DNA of 64,000 nt from Cheiracanthium punctorium (taxonomy: Eukaryota > Arthropoda > Arachnida > Araneae > Cheiracanthiidae). Made by a program: the position numbers and the translations under genes. The DNA is taken from positions 310,001-374,000 of the forward strand of contig JAWZYV010019914.1 in the NCBI GenBank assembly GCA_038373885.1. Reading direction: 5' to 3'. The first letter of the stretch is position 1; every line of letters starts with the position of its first letter. The notes beneath the pieces were generated by a model. The model saw nothing but the letters and a program-made list of their open reading frames with translations, was not told the DNA's origin and searched no databases. Below, piece after piece: positions 12,764-24,749 of this stretch.

Positions 12764-14076
12764 TAATTCTGTAAGTGACAGTAATTGCAGTGTCATTTTA
12801 CAAAGAACACCAAATGAGTTAGCTATGCAGTGATTTTATGGATGGATATCTTTGGAAAGGCTATTTGAGAAGTTTTCCCGCTTTGCTTTTCCTTAGACCT
12901 ATATTGAGTAGGGTGCTTCAAAAAACTTTTTTTTAGATGTCTTTGATCTCACCCTGCAATTTTTTTAGACTGTTCAAGAATATGATGAATGCAAAATTTC
13001 AGTTCAGTCGAATAATACTTAGAGATCATGCAACACAATTGAATTCTGTTGAAAATTAGCAAAATGTGCAGATGAAGAATAGTGTATAATGCCATTATCC
13101 GAAATAATACTACATTCAAAAAGTCATAATTTCAAGTGCACAACAACTCTTCATGGTAAACAATGTCAGATCAGTTAAATAAGATTTTCCTACTTGTCCT
13201 GGCATTCTTTGCAATCGTGTGTCGTGAGTGCAATCTTAACTCACATTGAAGCGGAGTCCGTTTCCCAATCCCCCTTCCCCATAGATTTTACATTTAGTCA
13301 CAAGACGGCAAAGGCAAACTATCTGCTGCGAACTAGACATTAATGTACAAAAAAATCTTAGTCCATGGTTGTCCCCCCCCTGATTGTGCACTGTGATGGA
13401 AAACTAATGCAAAATATGCCTGGAAAAGTGATGGAGGGTCACCTACCAGTAATAGTATCAGGACCAAACATTTATAATGGGTGTTCCTAAATTACAGTCA
13501 GAGACAGAAATTCCTGTATGGCAAATGCCATAGCAGAACCGTTAGATAAAGGGTCACTTACTGAGCTCGTATAGGGTATGTGCTTCAATATGACAACCAG
13601 TAATACTGGTACTAAAAATTGGAGTATTTTTGACATTAGAACACAAGCTAGAAAAACAACTTTTGTATTTTGAGTGCCAGCAACACATTCTAGAAATTTT
13701 GCTTTTTGCCATGTTCACTCAATGCTTGGGACCATCCACGTCAAGTGGATGTGCTGTACTGCTTTTTTAAACAGCAATTTTGAGCCTGGAGTGTTTCAAA
13801 CTTTTTGATCAGTGCAGCAATTTTTAAGCTATTGACTTGAGCACCTTTCTAATTAAACTTCAGCCGAACATATCTAATCAGATATCTTAAGAAAAATAAT
13901 GCAGAAGTAAGAAAAACTGAAATCGGTGTACTAACAGAAACAGTATAGTTTTGTTTAAACTGATTAAACAAGCTTTTCCTTAATGTTTTTTTCTGCTTGC
14001 CTTATTTTGTTCATTAGAGCCAGTCTTCATCAGATTATGCATCTTTATTTAATTTTTTAAAAATATTTTTTCTTAG
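12764..14076. other. Intron sequence, remainder of intron 1
   Basis: No gene, clear TIR pair or tandem repeat was recognised. There is a weak gtgcttcaaaaaac motif near 12910 and a C run at 13373-13380. Confidence 0.4.
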
Positions 14077-14260
14077 GCTCTGATAGTGAGGGGACAAAAA
14101 CTTCTAAGAAAAAATCCAAACCTAAATCTGGGAAAAAAAAGGAAGATGACTCATCAGATGATTTTGTACCAACCAGGAAAAGGAAATATGACAAGTTACT
14201 TAATGGCCCGATCCTGTCTGATGATGAGAAAAAACCAAAGGAAAAGAAAAGTGGTAAAAA
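14077..14260 (+). CDS. ATRX: ATRX exon 2 of window, charged low-complexity region
   Basis: The exon has 184 nt. The acceptor tttttcttag ends at 14076 and the donor gtatgc starts at 14261. The frame opens with the last two bases of a split Gly codon and then reads SDSEGTKTSKKKSKPK, EDDSSDDFVPTRKRKYDKLL and SDDEKKPKEKKSG. It leaves two bases. Alternating acidic serine clusters and lysine runs are typical of the ATRX segment between the ADD domain and the helicase and resemble CK2-site-rich disordered tails. The intron before it is 2745 bp and holds a CAGGGTGG-type element. Confidence 0.85.
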
Positions 14261-15460
14261 GTATGCATTTTATTTTGCCTAACTATATACAGCCATTATT
14301 CAGATTTTAAAAGAAGTTTGCTCTTAAATATGCAGTTGAGGGATATAAAGAAAACTAGTTTTCACAAATTATGTTTGAAAAATACTCTTAATAAATTCAT
14401 GATTATTTATCAGTGGTTCCCAAACTTTTTAAAGTCAAATGCAAATTAAATCCTACAAATAATTGTAGATGTTCAATATATAAATTGCTTAAAAATATGT
14501 AATTAGCTGCATAGCCTGACATTAGGTATTAATACATATCTTGGGAGGGAGGGGGGAACTGTGTACTGATGTTGACTAATTATTCCTGTTCCTTATTTTC
14601 ACTTTGCGCTAAATCCTTTAACCCCCCTTTCATGGAATTAAGTTAAAAACCAGGAATTTAATCATATTTTTTTACAGCAAGCTGAAAGATCTTTTGTATT
14701 GTTCCTTGAAATATATATATAAAAGATTATTTTTTTTTAATTTCCCTTTAATACCTGCTTCTTTGGGCAGCTTATTTTATTTGTTGAATAGCTAGTAATG
14801 TTTGTTTTTTAATCTTTTCCCTTTATGACATTTTGAATAACGTTTGCTTTTGAAATCTCTCATTGTTTTTAAACTGTAGCATATTTCCTACCATAATTTT
14901 AGTCTTAATAGTTTCATTTTACTTTTAAAAAGTGATAATATTAGTTTAATTATCATTAATATTGTACATTTATTTAGCAAAAACAGGGGAGCTGTGATTT
15001 GTAAATCTAAATACATTTAAATTCTAATTAATGGAACTCCTTGTCTCTCCAAATTTTTACTTATTTTCTTGTTCACATGAAAGATTATCTCAAATATGCA
15101 TAAAAATCAGAATTTGCAAATGATAATCTAGTTGATGCCATGTATTTTGACTTTGAATGACTGGAAATATAAAGGAGTTTGCAAATGATAATTTGATGGC
15201 CATCCTGTGTTAGTAATGAAAGCTGTCTTAGCGAAAAATAACACAAACAAATATTAGTTATCTATTTTCTTATCTGGATTCATATTTTCTTGAATACAAC
15301 AGGCACATCTGGGAATCTTATAGGACACTCTAATGTGTCCTGATGCTTCCTTCAAAAACCACTGCTCTAGTGTGTAAATAATTCTTTTATGTGCATGGTA
15401 TATAAAGATATTTATATCTTCATATTATTAATTTTTTTTTTCATTTTAATATATTTTTAG
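14261..15460. other. Intron 2, possibly one old hAT-like insertion
   Basis: At 14413 the intron reads cagtggttcccaaact, and near 15362 it reads ttcaaaaaccactg, which are plausible inverted ends of a 950-bp hAT-like element. The flanking 8-mers do not match, so I do not assign a boundary. The interior has two related blocks, tgcaaatgataatcta and tgcaaatgataatttg, and no open frame. Confidence 0.35.
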
Positions 15461-15649
15461 GACTCAAAGGAAAAGAAAGCTAGTGTCATCTGACGAGGAG
15501 AAGCAGGAGAAAGAGGAAAAATCAGGCGATAAGTCAAGTACTGCAACTACTAGTTCTGATGAAGAAAATAAAAGAAATCATCTAAGAAACGTCGTCGAAT
15601 TAAGAAAGGGGGAAGTTCCAGTGAAGATGAGGATGGTATAAAAGAAGAA
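15461..15649 (+). CDS. ATRX: ATRX exon 3 of window, charged region with a one-base frameshift
   Basis: The exon has 189 nt. The acceptor atatttttag ends at 15460 and the donor gtaaga starts at 15650. The frame carried from exon 2 gives TQRKRKLVSSDEEKQEKEEK up to SSDEENKR near 15572. It then becomes non-charged and reaches a stop near 15640. From 15572 the frame one base earlier reads KKSSKKRRRIKKGGSSSEDEDG, exactly the expected composition, and runs to the donor. With one extra A in the A-rich stretch 15565-15573, the exon would exit in phase 0, which is what exon 4 requires. The defect is therefore a missing base: either an assembly homopolymer error or a true lesion. Confidence 0.82.
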
Positions 15650-16713
15650 GTAAGAAGAAATTCTCTACCACTTGTCCTGATTCACTCCTGTTTTTATACA
15701 TTTAAGTTAAGCATCTTTTACAAAAGGAAAGTTTATTATACTTTGCATATTTATGCCCTGCCGAATTTTTGCCTTTCTAATTCTCGTTGCTCTGCTCTGC
15801 AAATAGAGAGAGGAGGGAAATCTTAAGCTAATAACAAGTTTCTGATGTTAAAATAAGCACAAAATCAATATTTCCAAAAAGGCAAAATTGTTCTGTCAGT
15901 GTTACTAGCTGCATAGTTTTGCAAACATGTTGGTTGGTCACAGATTCAGAAATTCTAGAAAATGTAGAATATTAGAGAATTTCCTTAATTGGGGAGATTC
16001 TCTGTAAGTGGTTTAAATTTTTATTTACTGCCAATCGATTGTGCCATTCACTGTTGCATGCATGGAAAATCTATGTTAAACAGTGTCAACTTTCACATTA
16101 TTCACCAGCCTGCCACAGATCTGCAAAAATTTCAAATTTTGTGCCAAAATATTCACATTTTTGTCACTGGAATCACCATGAAAGGGGGGGGGGAGATTGT
16201 ACATGAAAGACTTCTATGAAAACACATCATGCACAAAAGAAGTTCTGTTTGATATTTGCATTTTTAATTTCATATAAATTTATGATATTAAAATCAGGGT
16301 GCACTCTCCTCCTTAAGAACCCTTAAAAATAAACAGTTTCCAAGGTGCTGAAACTACTTTGAAAAGAAAAATTCTCCTTAGAAACTCCTTTAGCTCAGGC
16401 AGAAAGACTTCTATAAAAATGCAAAAATATACTTTAGATAAAATTTTAATGTTACCGATGTTGTTTTAAAAATGTGTTAATATCTTCATAGGGGTAAGGC
16501 CACTGTATGAGCTGGTATTGCTCCGATATCTCCAAATTTCTCTCAATAATTTAAAAAAAAAATTGTGGAAATTTAATTTTGATGAAGTTTTGAAAATCTG
16601 GATGTTCTCAGTCTTGTTATTGACAAAACATGCAAACTCTCCTTAGGGCTTAAATTCTAGCAAATGAAATGCAGGCACCCTAATAACAAAATCATCTATA
16701 AATTACACAAAAA
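15650..16713. other. Intron 3, first part
   Basis: No gene or mobile element end was recognised. A G run lies at 16184-16193. The open frame at 15989-16219 shows no motif. Confidence 0.4.
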
Positions 16714-17777
16714 CAGGGTGGTGACAGACCATGGAAATCAGGGTATTTTATCCATCTGGAAAAATTATGGAAATATCAGAGAATTTCGTAAAAATATCCA
16801 AAAATCAGGGAACTTTCATATTCATATTCGTTTTTGCATATTATGAACAAGACCGTTTCTAGCTGTGGATCAGCATCTAACTTGTAGATCATAGGTTTGT
16901 TCTGGATCATGCAATACTCAACTGATACAAACTCTAAGTGATGTAGGCTCTATATGAGTCCAAAACCGCAGGTATTTGGACTCATACTGATACAGATCAG
17001 ACATGCGAATCGATCAAAAACACACTCTTTTTCGGTCAAAACTAGAGGTGTGCCGGATCAGATCGTTAAAAAGTTAGATCTTTGGATATGGATCTGGAAA
17101 TGGATAACTCATTTTTAGATCTCTAGATACGGATATGAAGATGGATCATTTATTGTGATATCTGTGGATATCGATCTTTTTGTTCGGAAATTATATTGAA
17201 GAATAAATTCATCTTAAGGCAATAATTTCATGAAGTGGGTGAAATATTCTGCCACAATAAAAACTTTCAGGTACTGTGTAATGCATTGTTAAAAAAATAT
17301 TTAGTTAATTAAAATCACATTTTGAAAGCATAATTTAAAATATCGAATCGCTAATGCAGCAATAGAAAACTGCAATCTAGCACATAGCTCTTTCAGTTGG
17401 GGTTCAGAATGACTTCGCTGTCGATCCTATAATGTGGGTGTTAATATTTGATAATTCCTAAGCAATCATAATTCTAGACTATGGCTTTTTAGTGAAAATG
17501 TACGCTATTAGGATACTTTATAATAAATGATGGCAACTTCTATTGTTTATTACAGGCTGTTTTGTGCACTTGCAAGTTTTTGTTCTAAATGATTGCTCAG
17601 TGTAATCATTATCTGGCCTTCCTATTTCAAATTAACTATAGTTATTAAAAATATTTACCGAGCATTATAGAGAATTACAGATTCATTTAGAAATGGAAAA
17701 CAACTTTTTGCAAATTAGAAAAGTACGCGATTTTGTGACATGAACTAATCTGAATTTATGTCACAGCCTATCATGGG

Positions 17778-18507
17778 CACTGGCAGCATAGAGCAAGAGG
17801 GGAACTTGCCCCTCCCTGGATTTTTGTATGCCGTGTTTTCCCTTGCTTTTATCTTCTTTCCAAAATGGTAACCATACGAAGTAATCTCCCCTCCCCCCTC
17901 CTCTTGAAAATATTCTGCCGGCACACATGCAACCTATAAGAAATGAAGGTTTAGGAATAAACTTTAATCCTTTGGTGATTGCTCCAAACCAGTTCTGAGT
18001 ATTTTCTACATCGTTCACTAAAGTGCCTTTTTTCTGAGAACAAAGTATCCCTAATTTTAATCTCTCCCAGCAGCATTTTTGTACTCCATTCATCTTTATT
18101 CATGAAGAATGTTGTTACTTTTCCGTGACTGACAGCTGTCATCAACTTTATGCTTTTTACTGGCCATAAGCCGCATTACACCGGAATAAATCTTAAAATG
18201 CTTAATTTTATTATTTATTTATTTATTTGTGGTATTAATAGATCACAGAAAAAGAATTTATAAATGAATGCTCGCCACTTATCGGATTTTTGTTCTCAGA
18301 AAGAGAAACTCGCACTTGTAGGTACAGGAAACTGCAAAAACAAACAAGTGCAGGTGTTTGCTTTAAATTACAATTCTAGGCATTGTCATGATTATCATTT
18401 GCAAATTTCCAAAACAGATTATCACTTTTGCTAATTGATCAAATGGTACTAATACCCTTTATCAATGAGCCAGCTATCCCCCCTCCCCTCCTCTATGCTC
18501 CGCCATG
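17778..18507. mobile_element. Possible insertion inside the 4.6-kb hAT
   Basis: The left end cactggcagcatagag and the complement of the right end ctctatgctccgccatg align as inverted repeats with small gaps. GC-rich ends (cccctccctgg, cccccctcccctcc) contrast with the AT-rich neighbourhood. No target duplication is visible, so the boundary is tentative. Minus-strand open frames in it have no recognisable motif. Confidence 0.35.
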
Positions 18508-18999
18508 CCGAAATCGATCTTGGAGTTTTGTTTGCTTCTGCCAAGAACATCTGTTTGAAGGTCTCTCGTTTCAGTTTTACTTTAATTCATAAAAAGATTG
18601 AAAAAGTCTGTTAAAAAGGAAATAGGAGGGGGGGGGGGATAAACTATAGCAACTGGTATATAAATTTTTAGTCTCCACTTTCAAGAATACAGCCGCCACG
18701 TGACGAGTGGCAACCATTAATTTTGACCTTCAATGCTAAAGTAGTAGTCCATGGCCTCACCAATTACCCTACGGTGCTCAAGCATAAGTATGTGTAACTA
18801 AATTTAAAGTTTTGGTGAAGTGATTCTAAAATAAATATTAATTTTTCCTCAAGAAATTTTAATATTGCATTTTAGTATTTTATAATATCGGTTTCCCTGA
18901 AGCTGTGCCTCCTCCTTGTAAGACTGGTGGTTCAAAAATATTATACGATTTTAGTACATAAATACAACTATGTCAGCCACTTGAAAACTTTCATTTGAA

Positions 19000-20970
19000 A
19001 AACTCTCATAGTCGAATTTTTTCATGATTCAAATATGTTTTTAGGTAGTCGGAATTCATTTATGCAGTTTCTACCGTGATTCAAGTATGTAGTATGTGTG
19101 CGCGTGTATATGTGAGTGAATACATAGCTAGTAAATGGTTTATTTGATTGAGTTCAAATTTGGTATAATATTTCTGTAGATCATCATCGTACAACTGGTA
19201 TTGATCTTGGTGTGTATGGGATGTATAATATTCTTTTGCAGGGGTACAAAAAGAATTCTTATACATTACAGCCTGTGGTGGCTGTTGGAGCTAAATAATT
19301 TTTATTAAACTAAATATATTTAACTGAATTCAAATTTAAGATGCTAAAAATTTATTTTGCCCAATTGTTTTCCCCTGGCCTTGCATCAGCCATCTATTTC
19401 ATAAAGTTTTTTTTCATGTGCCAATTAGGCTTAAGTTTTGTTTATGTTATTCACCCATGGGTTAAACCTATCTTCATTGTATTAAAGTTCAACTAAAATT
19501 AATTAATATCAGTTTAAAAATAAAATTCGAATGGTTTTAAAATTTCTTCATAACCCTAAATAGTAGTAGCTTTAATAAATTAAAAATGTAAACAAAATAA
19601 AACCCCTAATTCTTATTGAAAGAAAAAAAAATTAATTAAATAAATAAAATTGAAATAATATACTTTTTATTCATTGAAGACCCAAGACAACTTCAAAGTA
19701 AAATTTAAAAACCTAAGCTCAATATTTAATAAAGTTGTTGTGTTTAGTTGTTGACTACTGCTGCTGGATGGCAATAGCCTCTGAACTATGGCCCAGTAAT
19801 TTAATGATGTCATGCTTCCTGAAAAATAAGGGTCTTCCTTTTGACAAATAGATGCTTAGGTTCTCTAAAGAATCATGGGGGTAAGAGAATTAGTTCTGGT
19901 TAGGGTAGGACTTTTAACTAATGTTTAAACCATGGGTGAAGAGTGAAAAGCCTGAAGTAAAAGGCAATTTTCTGAGGTTGTTTTCAATATGCAAATTTAT
20001 TGAACCTTTATTTTATGCAAATGTTGCATACTTTTTTATTCTGTAACTGTAAAATTAACCTGTTTTATATAGTATATAAAGTGTCTGCTTTATGAGAAAA
20101 CACACAGGCCAGGCTGCTGATATAGCTAGAAGGTTGCCCTAGTCATGGGAAGGGCATGATGTATTTCTGCCAGATACTTTATAAAAGGCTTGCATTGGAA
20201 CTGGAAATTTTTCCATTTAAATTTATTGCAGATGGCCTGGTTTATCTTAAAATCTGAAATTGTTTTTAATTTTTTTTGTTTTGTAAGTGTTCTTTTTGTG
20301 CAATGTTTAAATAAATTTAAGTAGAGAAAATATAAAGTGTCGCCAATTTTTAAAGCCTTCACCTCTAGTGGTACAACTCAAACTGTGGGTCATTTTTCAT
20401 GACATACTTGGCATTTCATCCACGGACCCAACAGTGGCAAATCCCTGAAGCTGCGCTAGCTTCAGGGATTGCATTTGATTGAGCACAGATTTGTTACATA
20501 TATTAAAGTTCACGGACATATGGCGTCCATATAGATTTTGGTGAGTGTAGAACTGATAGTTTGTTAATAGGTTACAAAAAAGAATTCCTATAAAGTCTAT
20601 GGGCGTAAATCATTTAAACTGCTCTTGTGTCTAAATGATGCATTCAAATAAGCTAAAATTGTGTATGTATATTATTGCAGGTCACCATCACACAACCAAT
20701 ACAGATTTTGAGGTGCGTATTGGGGTACTTGTAGTTTTTTTTACACGACTTCAAGAAAGAATTCTTTAAACATGACAGCTTATGGAATGCAAATTATTTA
20801 AGTGTGTTCATGTTTATATGGTGCATTTAATTAAGCTCAAATTAGGTACAAATATTACAGGTCATTATCTTACACACTGTATATGTATAGATTTTGGTGT
20901 ATGTAGGACATACAGGGCTATAAAAAGTATTTTTATACATTGCAGCTTATATATTCAAATTATTTAAAAA
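19000..20970 (+). repeat. Degenerate tandem repeats of about 150-190 bp
   Basis: Blocks such as aagctcaaattaggtacaa, ttacaggtcat and tatagattttggtgt(atg), then aaagaattctt and cattgcagctta, recur near 19150-19290, 20510-20600, 20650-20790 and 20820-20960. Copies are diverged. They lie inside the 4.6-kb hAT and have no coding content. Confidence 0.5.
20440..20470. repeat. Short perfect palindrome
   Basis: The 13-bp arms aatccctgaagct and agcttcagggatt are separated by gcgct. It could form a small hairpin inside the hAT element. Function unknown. Confidence 0.6.
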
Positions 20971-21900
20971 ACACTAACAAGAACAGCACATTCAATTGAC
21001 TTGAATAAAATTTATTTAAAAGCTTGGTAAGGTTCAAGTGTTTAGAAAGGCAAGTGAAGCCATTCCAGATCTTTTTTTTCAAATCTTTGACTTGTGCGGA
21101 AAAGCTAACAAAAGATCCGCTAAAAAAATGCAGATCCGAATACAGACACAGATTTTTTTTTTTCTAAGATGGATCCATATTATTGTTTTTCTTTTCCCCC
21201 CTCATGGATCTGGATCTGGACACAGATCTTTTTTTTTCAATTCGTACTATTAGTTCACACTCCTTATATGTATCTTGTTCAAATTTTCAGTTATTAATAA
21301 AATACTTTTTATTCATCCACTCAAGTTCAAATATATTTTTTAAAACTTGTAGTGGATGACACTTGATGTTAATACAGTTTTTTCAAATATTAATTCACCA
21401 ATTAAATTAATTAATTTTAGATCTTGTTACATGGGATTAAAAATGAATGAAAACAATAAACTAAGCAAACTGGATTAACAGTATCGACCCTTACTTCACA
21501 AACGGCCCTGCATTAATTAATTAATTAAATTTAATAAAAAGTAACTAAAATAAAATTTCTTTGTTGACCCAAGTAGGAAATGACTTTTTTTAATATTTCT
21601 TGTTTCTTAGAATATCCTCTGATATGGATACGGATATTCGGCACACCTCTAGTCAAAACTTCTGCACCTGAGCAATCGAGTATCAAGCCATATTGAAAAG
21701 TAACAGTTTGTTACCTCTAGTGGTCGATTGGCAATCGCCCTTTACACTAAGACGGTGGAATTTTGTAGTCATCGAGACCCCTGTCCCGTCGTTCCGCTCT
21801 GGAATTTTCTACTTTCACAGTTATTATGATTGTTGTTTGGTGTGTGACAATCAGGAAAAAAATCAGGGAACTTTCTTTCTCAATTTTTGTATTCATCCTG

Positions 21901-22642
21901 AAAAATCTCAGGAGCACTAAAAGAAAAAAAAAGCTGAACTTCCATGCAAGTTCAGCAGTGTTCATAGTCTTTTACAGGATCAGAAATATCATTCATGGTG
22001 AAAGGTCCAAAAATAAAAGACATGTGCATGTTTAAAGGGTCTAAAAATACAAACATTTAAAACTGTCTGTTTAATCTGACAATCAGGAGTGTCTTCACTA
22101 TTTGCAGGCCTGAAAACCTAAATCTTCGTGGTAGTTTACTTGCCAAAAAATTGAAATGTTCTTAATCTTTGAAAAGGTTCTAAAAATCTCATGTTTGTGA
22201 CATTTTGTGGACCCAAAATTAAGAATTTTTATACATGAAACTTTCTATAAAGTTTACCAATAGCCTTTTAACCTTTTAATAAGTTTACCAATTTTCAAAT
22301 TGTAGGCCACCTTGCTACAACTAAACCATTCACAATCTAGTTAACACCAACTTAAATATTAATTAGGTATTAAAATTTTCTTTTCTTTCTTTCTTCATAA
22401 TTTAGTTGCCATACAGTGCAAATGTTTATTGTGTGGAATGTAATGTATAAGTAATAAATAAATTAAAATTGCTGGATACAAAAGTATTATGAGCCTTTTA
22501 ATTAAATTCATTTATTGAAAATTCAAGAATAAAACTGACAACTTTATTTCAGTCTATTCGATTGTGTTTTAAATAATTGCTTTTCTTCCATTAAAAAAAG
22601 TTCTATTTGACACCTTTGATTGATTGATTGATTTTTTTTCAG
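21901..22642. other. Intron 3, last part
   Basis: AT-rich intron sequence ahead of exon 4, including a (TTGA)n-like run at 22617-22632 just before the polypyrimidine tract. Nothing else was recognised. Confidence 0.4.
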
Positions 22643-22777
22643 AGTCAGGAGAATTCTGCAAAAAAACGAAAGAATATTAGAAAAGTTTTATCTCAAAAGA
22701 AGTTAGCTGTCACAACAAAAGAAGCTCAGCAAGAAGAAAAAGAACGGAAAAGTCGGATTCAAGAGCGACAGAAATTG
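22643..22777 (+). CDS. ATRX: ATRX exon 4 of window, basic coiled-coil before the helicase
   Basis: The exon has 135 nt, 45 codons, phase 0 at both ends. The acceptor ttttttttcag ends at 22642 and the donor gtatta starts at 22778. It encodes SQENSAKKRKNIRKVLSQ, then KKLAVTTKEAQQEEKERK and SRIQERQKL. The KRKxIRK(V/I)L followed by a Glu/Arg-rich helix is the segment that precedes the SNF2 domain in animal ATRX proteins. The preceding intron of 6993 bp holds an element split by a 4.6-kb hAT insertion. Confidence 0.9.
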
Positions 22778-22981
22778 GTATTAATTAATTTTGTGTACAA
22801 CTGCTGCTGCCCCTTGCAATATTGCGTTCATATTTTGCAGCTTTACTCGATTGCAGTTTTTAATAGACTTCAAAAGCAAAAAGAAATTCTATATTCCACA
22901 ATTGCAAATATATTTTTCCATCACATAAAACAAAGCATTTTTTTTTTTTTTTTTTTAAACTTAGGAAAAAAAAAAGTTGTA

Positions 22982-23584
22982 CAGAGTGGTCATCTATCAT
23001 TGAAAAATCAGGGTACTTTATCCATCTGGAAAAATCATGGAAATATTAAAAGAATTTCATAAAAATATCAAAAAATCAGGTAACTTTCGTTTTTCCTAGT
23101 GAATGAGGCCGTTTTTAGTTGTAGAACAGCATCTGACTCGTAGTTCGTAGGTTTGTTCTGGATCATACAATACTCAACTGCTGCAGATAATTTATGAATC
23201 CAAGATTTAAGTGATGTAGACATGAGTCCAAAACTGCAGGTATTTAGACTTGTATTAAAGTATGGATCATACAAGACACCAGACATACGACCCATATAGA
23301 CATTTGAATCAGCCATATAAATGCGAATACTCTTTTTTGAGTCAAAACTTCTGTATCCAGACGATCCAGTAACTAGTGAGTAAAGAGTAATGATTTTTTA
23401 TCCCCTAGTGGTCGATTGGAGTTTGCTCTTTCACAAAAGTGTGGAATTTTGTGGTTATTGTGACCCCCTGTACCCTTATTCCTCTCTGGAGTTTTCTACT
23501 ATCACAGTAATTTTGATCGTTGTTGGGTGTGTGACCATTAGGGAAAAATCAAGTAACTTTTTCTCAATTTCTGTAGTCACCCTG
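22982..23584 (+). repeat. CAGGGTGG-type element, copy 3
   Basis: It starts cagagtggtcatc and ends gtagtcaccctg. It has the fullest version of the shared blocks, including gttctggatcatacaata, actcttttttgagtcaaaac and gattggagtttgctc. At 603 bp it occupies most of the 1101-bp intron between exons 4 and 5. It lies in the same orientation as copies 1 and 2. Confidence 0.75.
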
Positions 23585-23878
23585 TAGTACTTTTATGGTT
23601 TATTTTGCCCAGAAGTGTTATTGCTAATTTCTGAACACATTATACTATAAAAGTGTTGAAAATACATTTCAAAACCTCTGTAGATTTTTGGAAAGTGAAA
23701 CATATCAAATCATACACTGTGATGAGAATAGGGTTAAGTTGATAGTAATACATTGTTTAAAGTTATGTCTTATTTTCTTTGCTTACATAAATGTGATGTT
23801 AGCTTATGTTTGTTGAGCAAAAGTAAAATAAACTATCCGACTTAATCAACTATGTACATTTATTTTTTCATTATTCAG

Positions 23879-24023
23879 TACAACCAAATAGTAGACTTTG
23901 CCCCTGATGGAAAGGCAATTATCACCCGTAAAATGGTTCTAGAAGTAGATACAGACTCTAAAGAAGAAATTGTTGAAATTCATCCTGATCTTGTTTGTAA
24001 ACTGAAACCTCACCAAGTTAATG
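23879..24023 (+). CDS. ATRX: ATRX exon 5 of window, start of SNF2 domain
   Basis: The exon has 145 nt. The acceptor attattcag ends at 23878 and the donor gtaagt starts at 24024. It encodes YNQIVDFAPDGKAII, then TRKMVLEVDTDSKEEIVE and IHPDLVCKLKPHQVNG, with the last Gly split across the next intron. The LKPHQV(D/N)GV motif is the Q-like entry motif of the SNF2 ATPase domain in ATRX and RAD54 proteins. The intron after it is 6580 bp and packed with small TIR elements. Confidence 0.95.
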
Positions 24024-24601
24024 GTAAGTTTAGTACTTTATTGCTATCTGAAATTTTGTTACATTGATGAAATATAATATATCCTAGCATGCATATAGGT
24101 ATGAGTGTATCCTAATGATAGATATATTTTTATTGATATAATTTTTTAATAATAAGATTTCAAAAGACTGGTTTCTTTCTTTCTTTCTTTCTTTTTTTTT
24201 TTTTTTTTGGCTTATGTGACAATATTGTATGCACTACTGTTAATTTGGTTGATATTCACAAGAATAAAACATGACTTGTGATATTTGTTTGTGGGTTGGT
24301 TTATAAAAAAAAATTGGTTTACAAAGGAATTCATAATTCAATCATTATTGAGGAACATTGTAAGTGTGATAAATCAGTGTCAAGCTGCTGTGATTGAATA
24401 TCAATACAAAAAGTGCATTTGGATCACTTGAAATCAATTGATCAATTCACTTGTATCAGCAATGTAAGAATTAAAAGTTTGTTACGAAATGCCATTTTTG
24501 CAAACTTATTTTTTTTCTGTTAAATGTACCATATTCTATATTCAGTTGGTGTCAAAAATTGTATCAAATGCTTTCTCCCCCATAAATCATAATCTCATGA
24601 C
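24024..24601. other. Intron 5, first part
   Basis: A (TTTC)n run followed by a T run lies at 24173-24208. Nothing else was recognised. Confidence 0.45.
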
Positions 24602-24741
24602 CAGGGTTTTACAAAACACGGACACCCAATCTCCCAAGCAATAAAATGCATCTGTTTGGTGATTTGCTTTATTTTTCATCCATATAATTCAAAATACATG
24701 TGTGGCTCCTAAGATTTTACTACAACTTTTGTTAAACCCTG
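24602..24741. mobile_element. 140-bp hAT-type MITE
   Basis: The ends are cagggttttacaaaac and the complement of ttttgttaaaccctg, flanked by a perfect 8-bp duplication, ctcatgac (24594-24601 and 24742-24749). Size, TIR start CAG and 8-bp duplication all fit a non-autonomous hAT. No open frame. Confidence 0.85.
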
Positions 24742-24749
24742 CTCATGAC

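Larger units (their letters stand above)
17043..21651. mobile_element. 4.6-kb non-autonomous hAT element
   Basis: The termini are tagaggtgtgccggatc and the complement of gatattcggcacacctcta. They are flanked by a perfect 8-bp duplication, gtcaaaac (17035-17042 and 21652-21659). Both subterminal regions are rich in ggatctggat- and gatacggatat-type words (17080-17180 and 21060-21240), as expected for transposase-binding repeats of hAT elements. No transposase motif was found, so it was presumably mobilised in trans. The interior contains degenerate repeats (19000-20970) and probably a smaller insertion (17778-18507). Confidence 0.9.
16714..21900 (+). repeat. CAGGGTGG-type element, copy 2, split by a hAT
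   Basis: The left part (16714-17042) starts cagggtggtgacagacc. The right part (21652-21900) resumes at gtcaaaacttctgcacc and ends at gtattcatcctg. Together they reproduce the order of copies 1 and 3; the gtcaaaacttctg block that is continuous in those copies is exactly where the insertion sits. The end is more mutated than in copy 1. The element therefore predates the 4.6-kb hAT. Confidence 0.8.

Noticed and set aside
14413..15363. hAT-like ends (cagtggttcccaaact and aaaaaccactg) across intron 2
   Set aside because: The flanking 8-mers ttatttat and ctctagtg do not match, so a single insertion cannot be claimed.
22778..23062. Continuation of the exon 4 frame to 23062
   Set aside because: The donor at 22778 joins exon 5 in phase, and the extra frame runs into a CAGGGTGG-type repeat.
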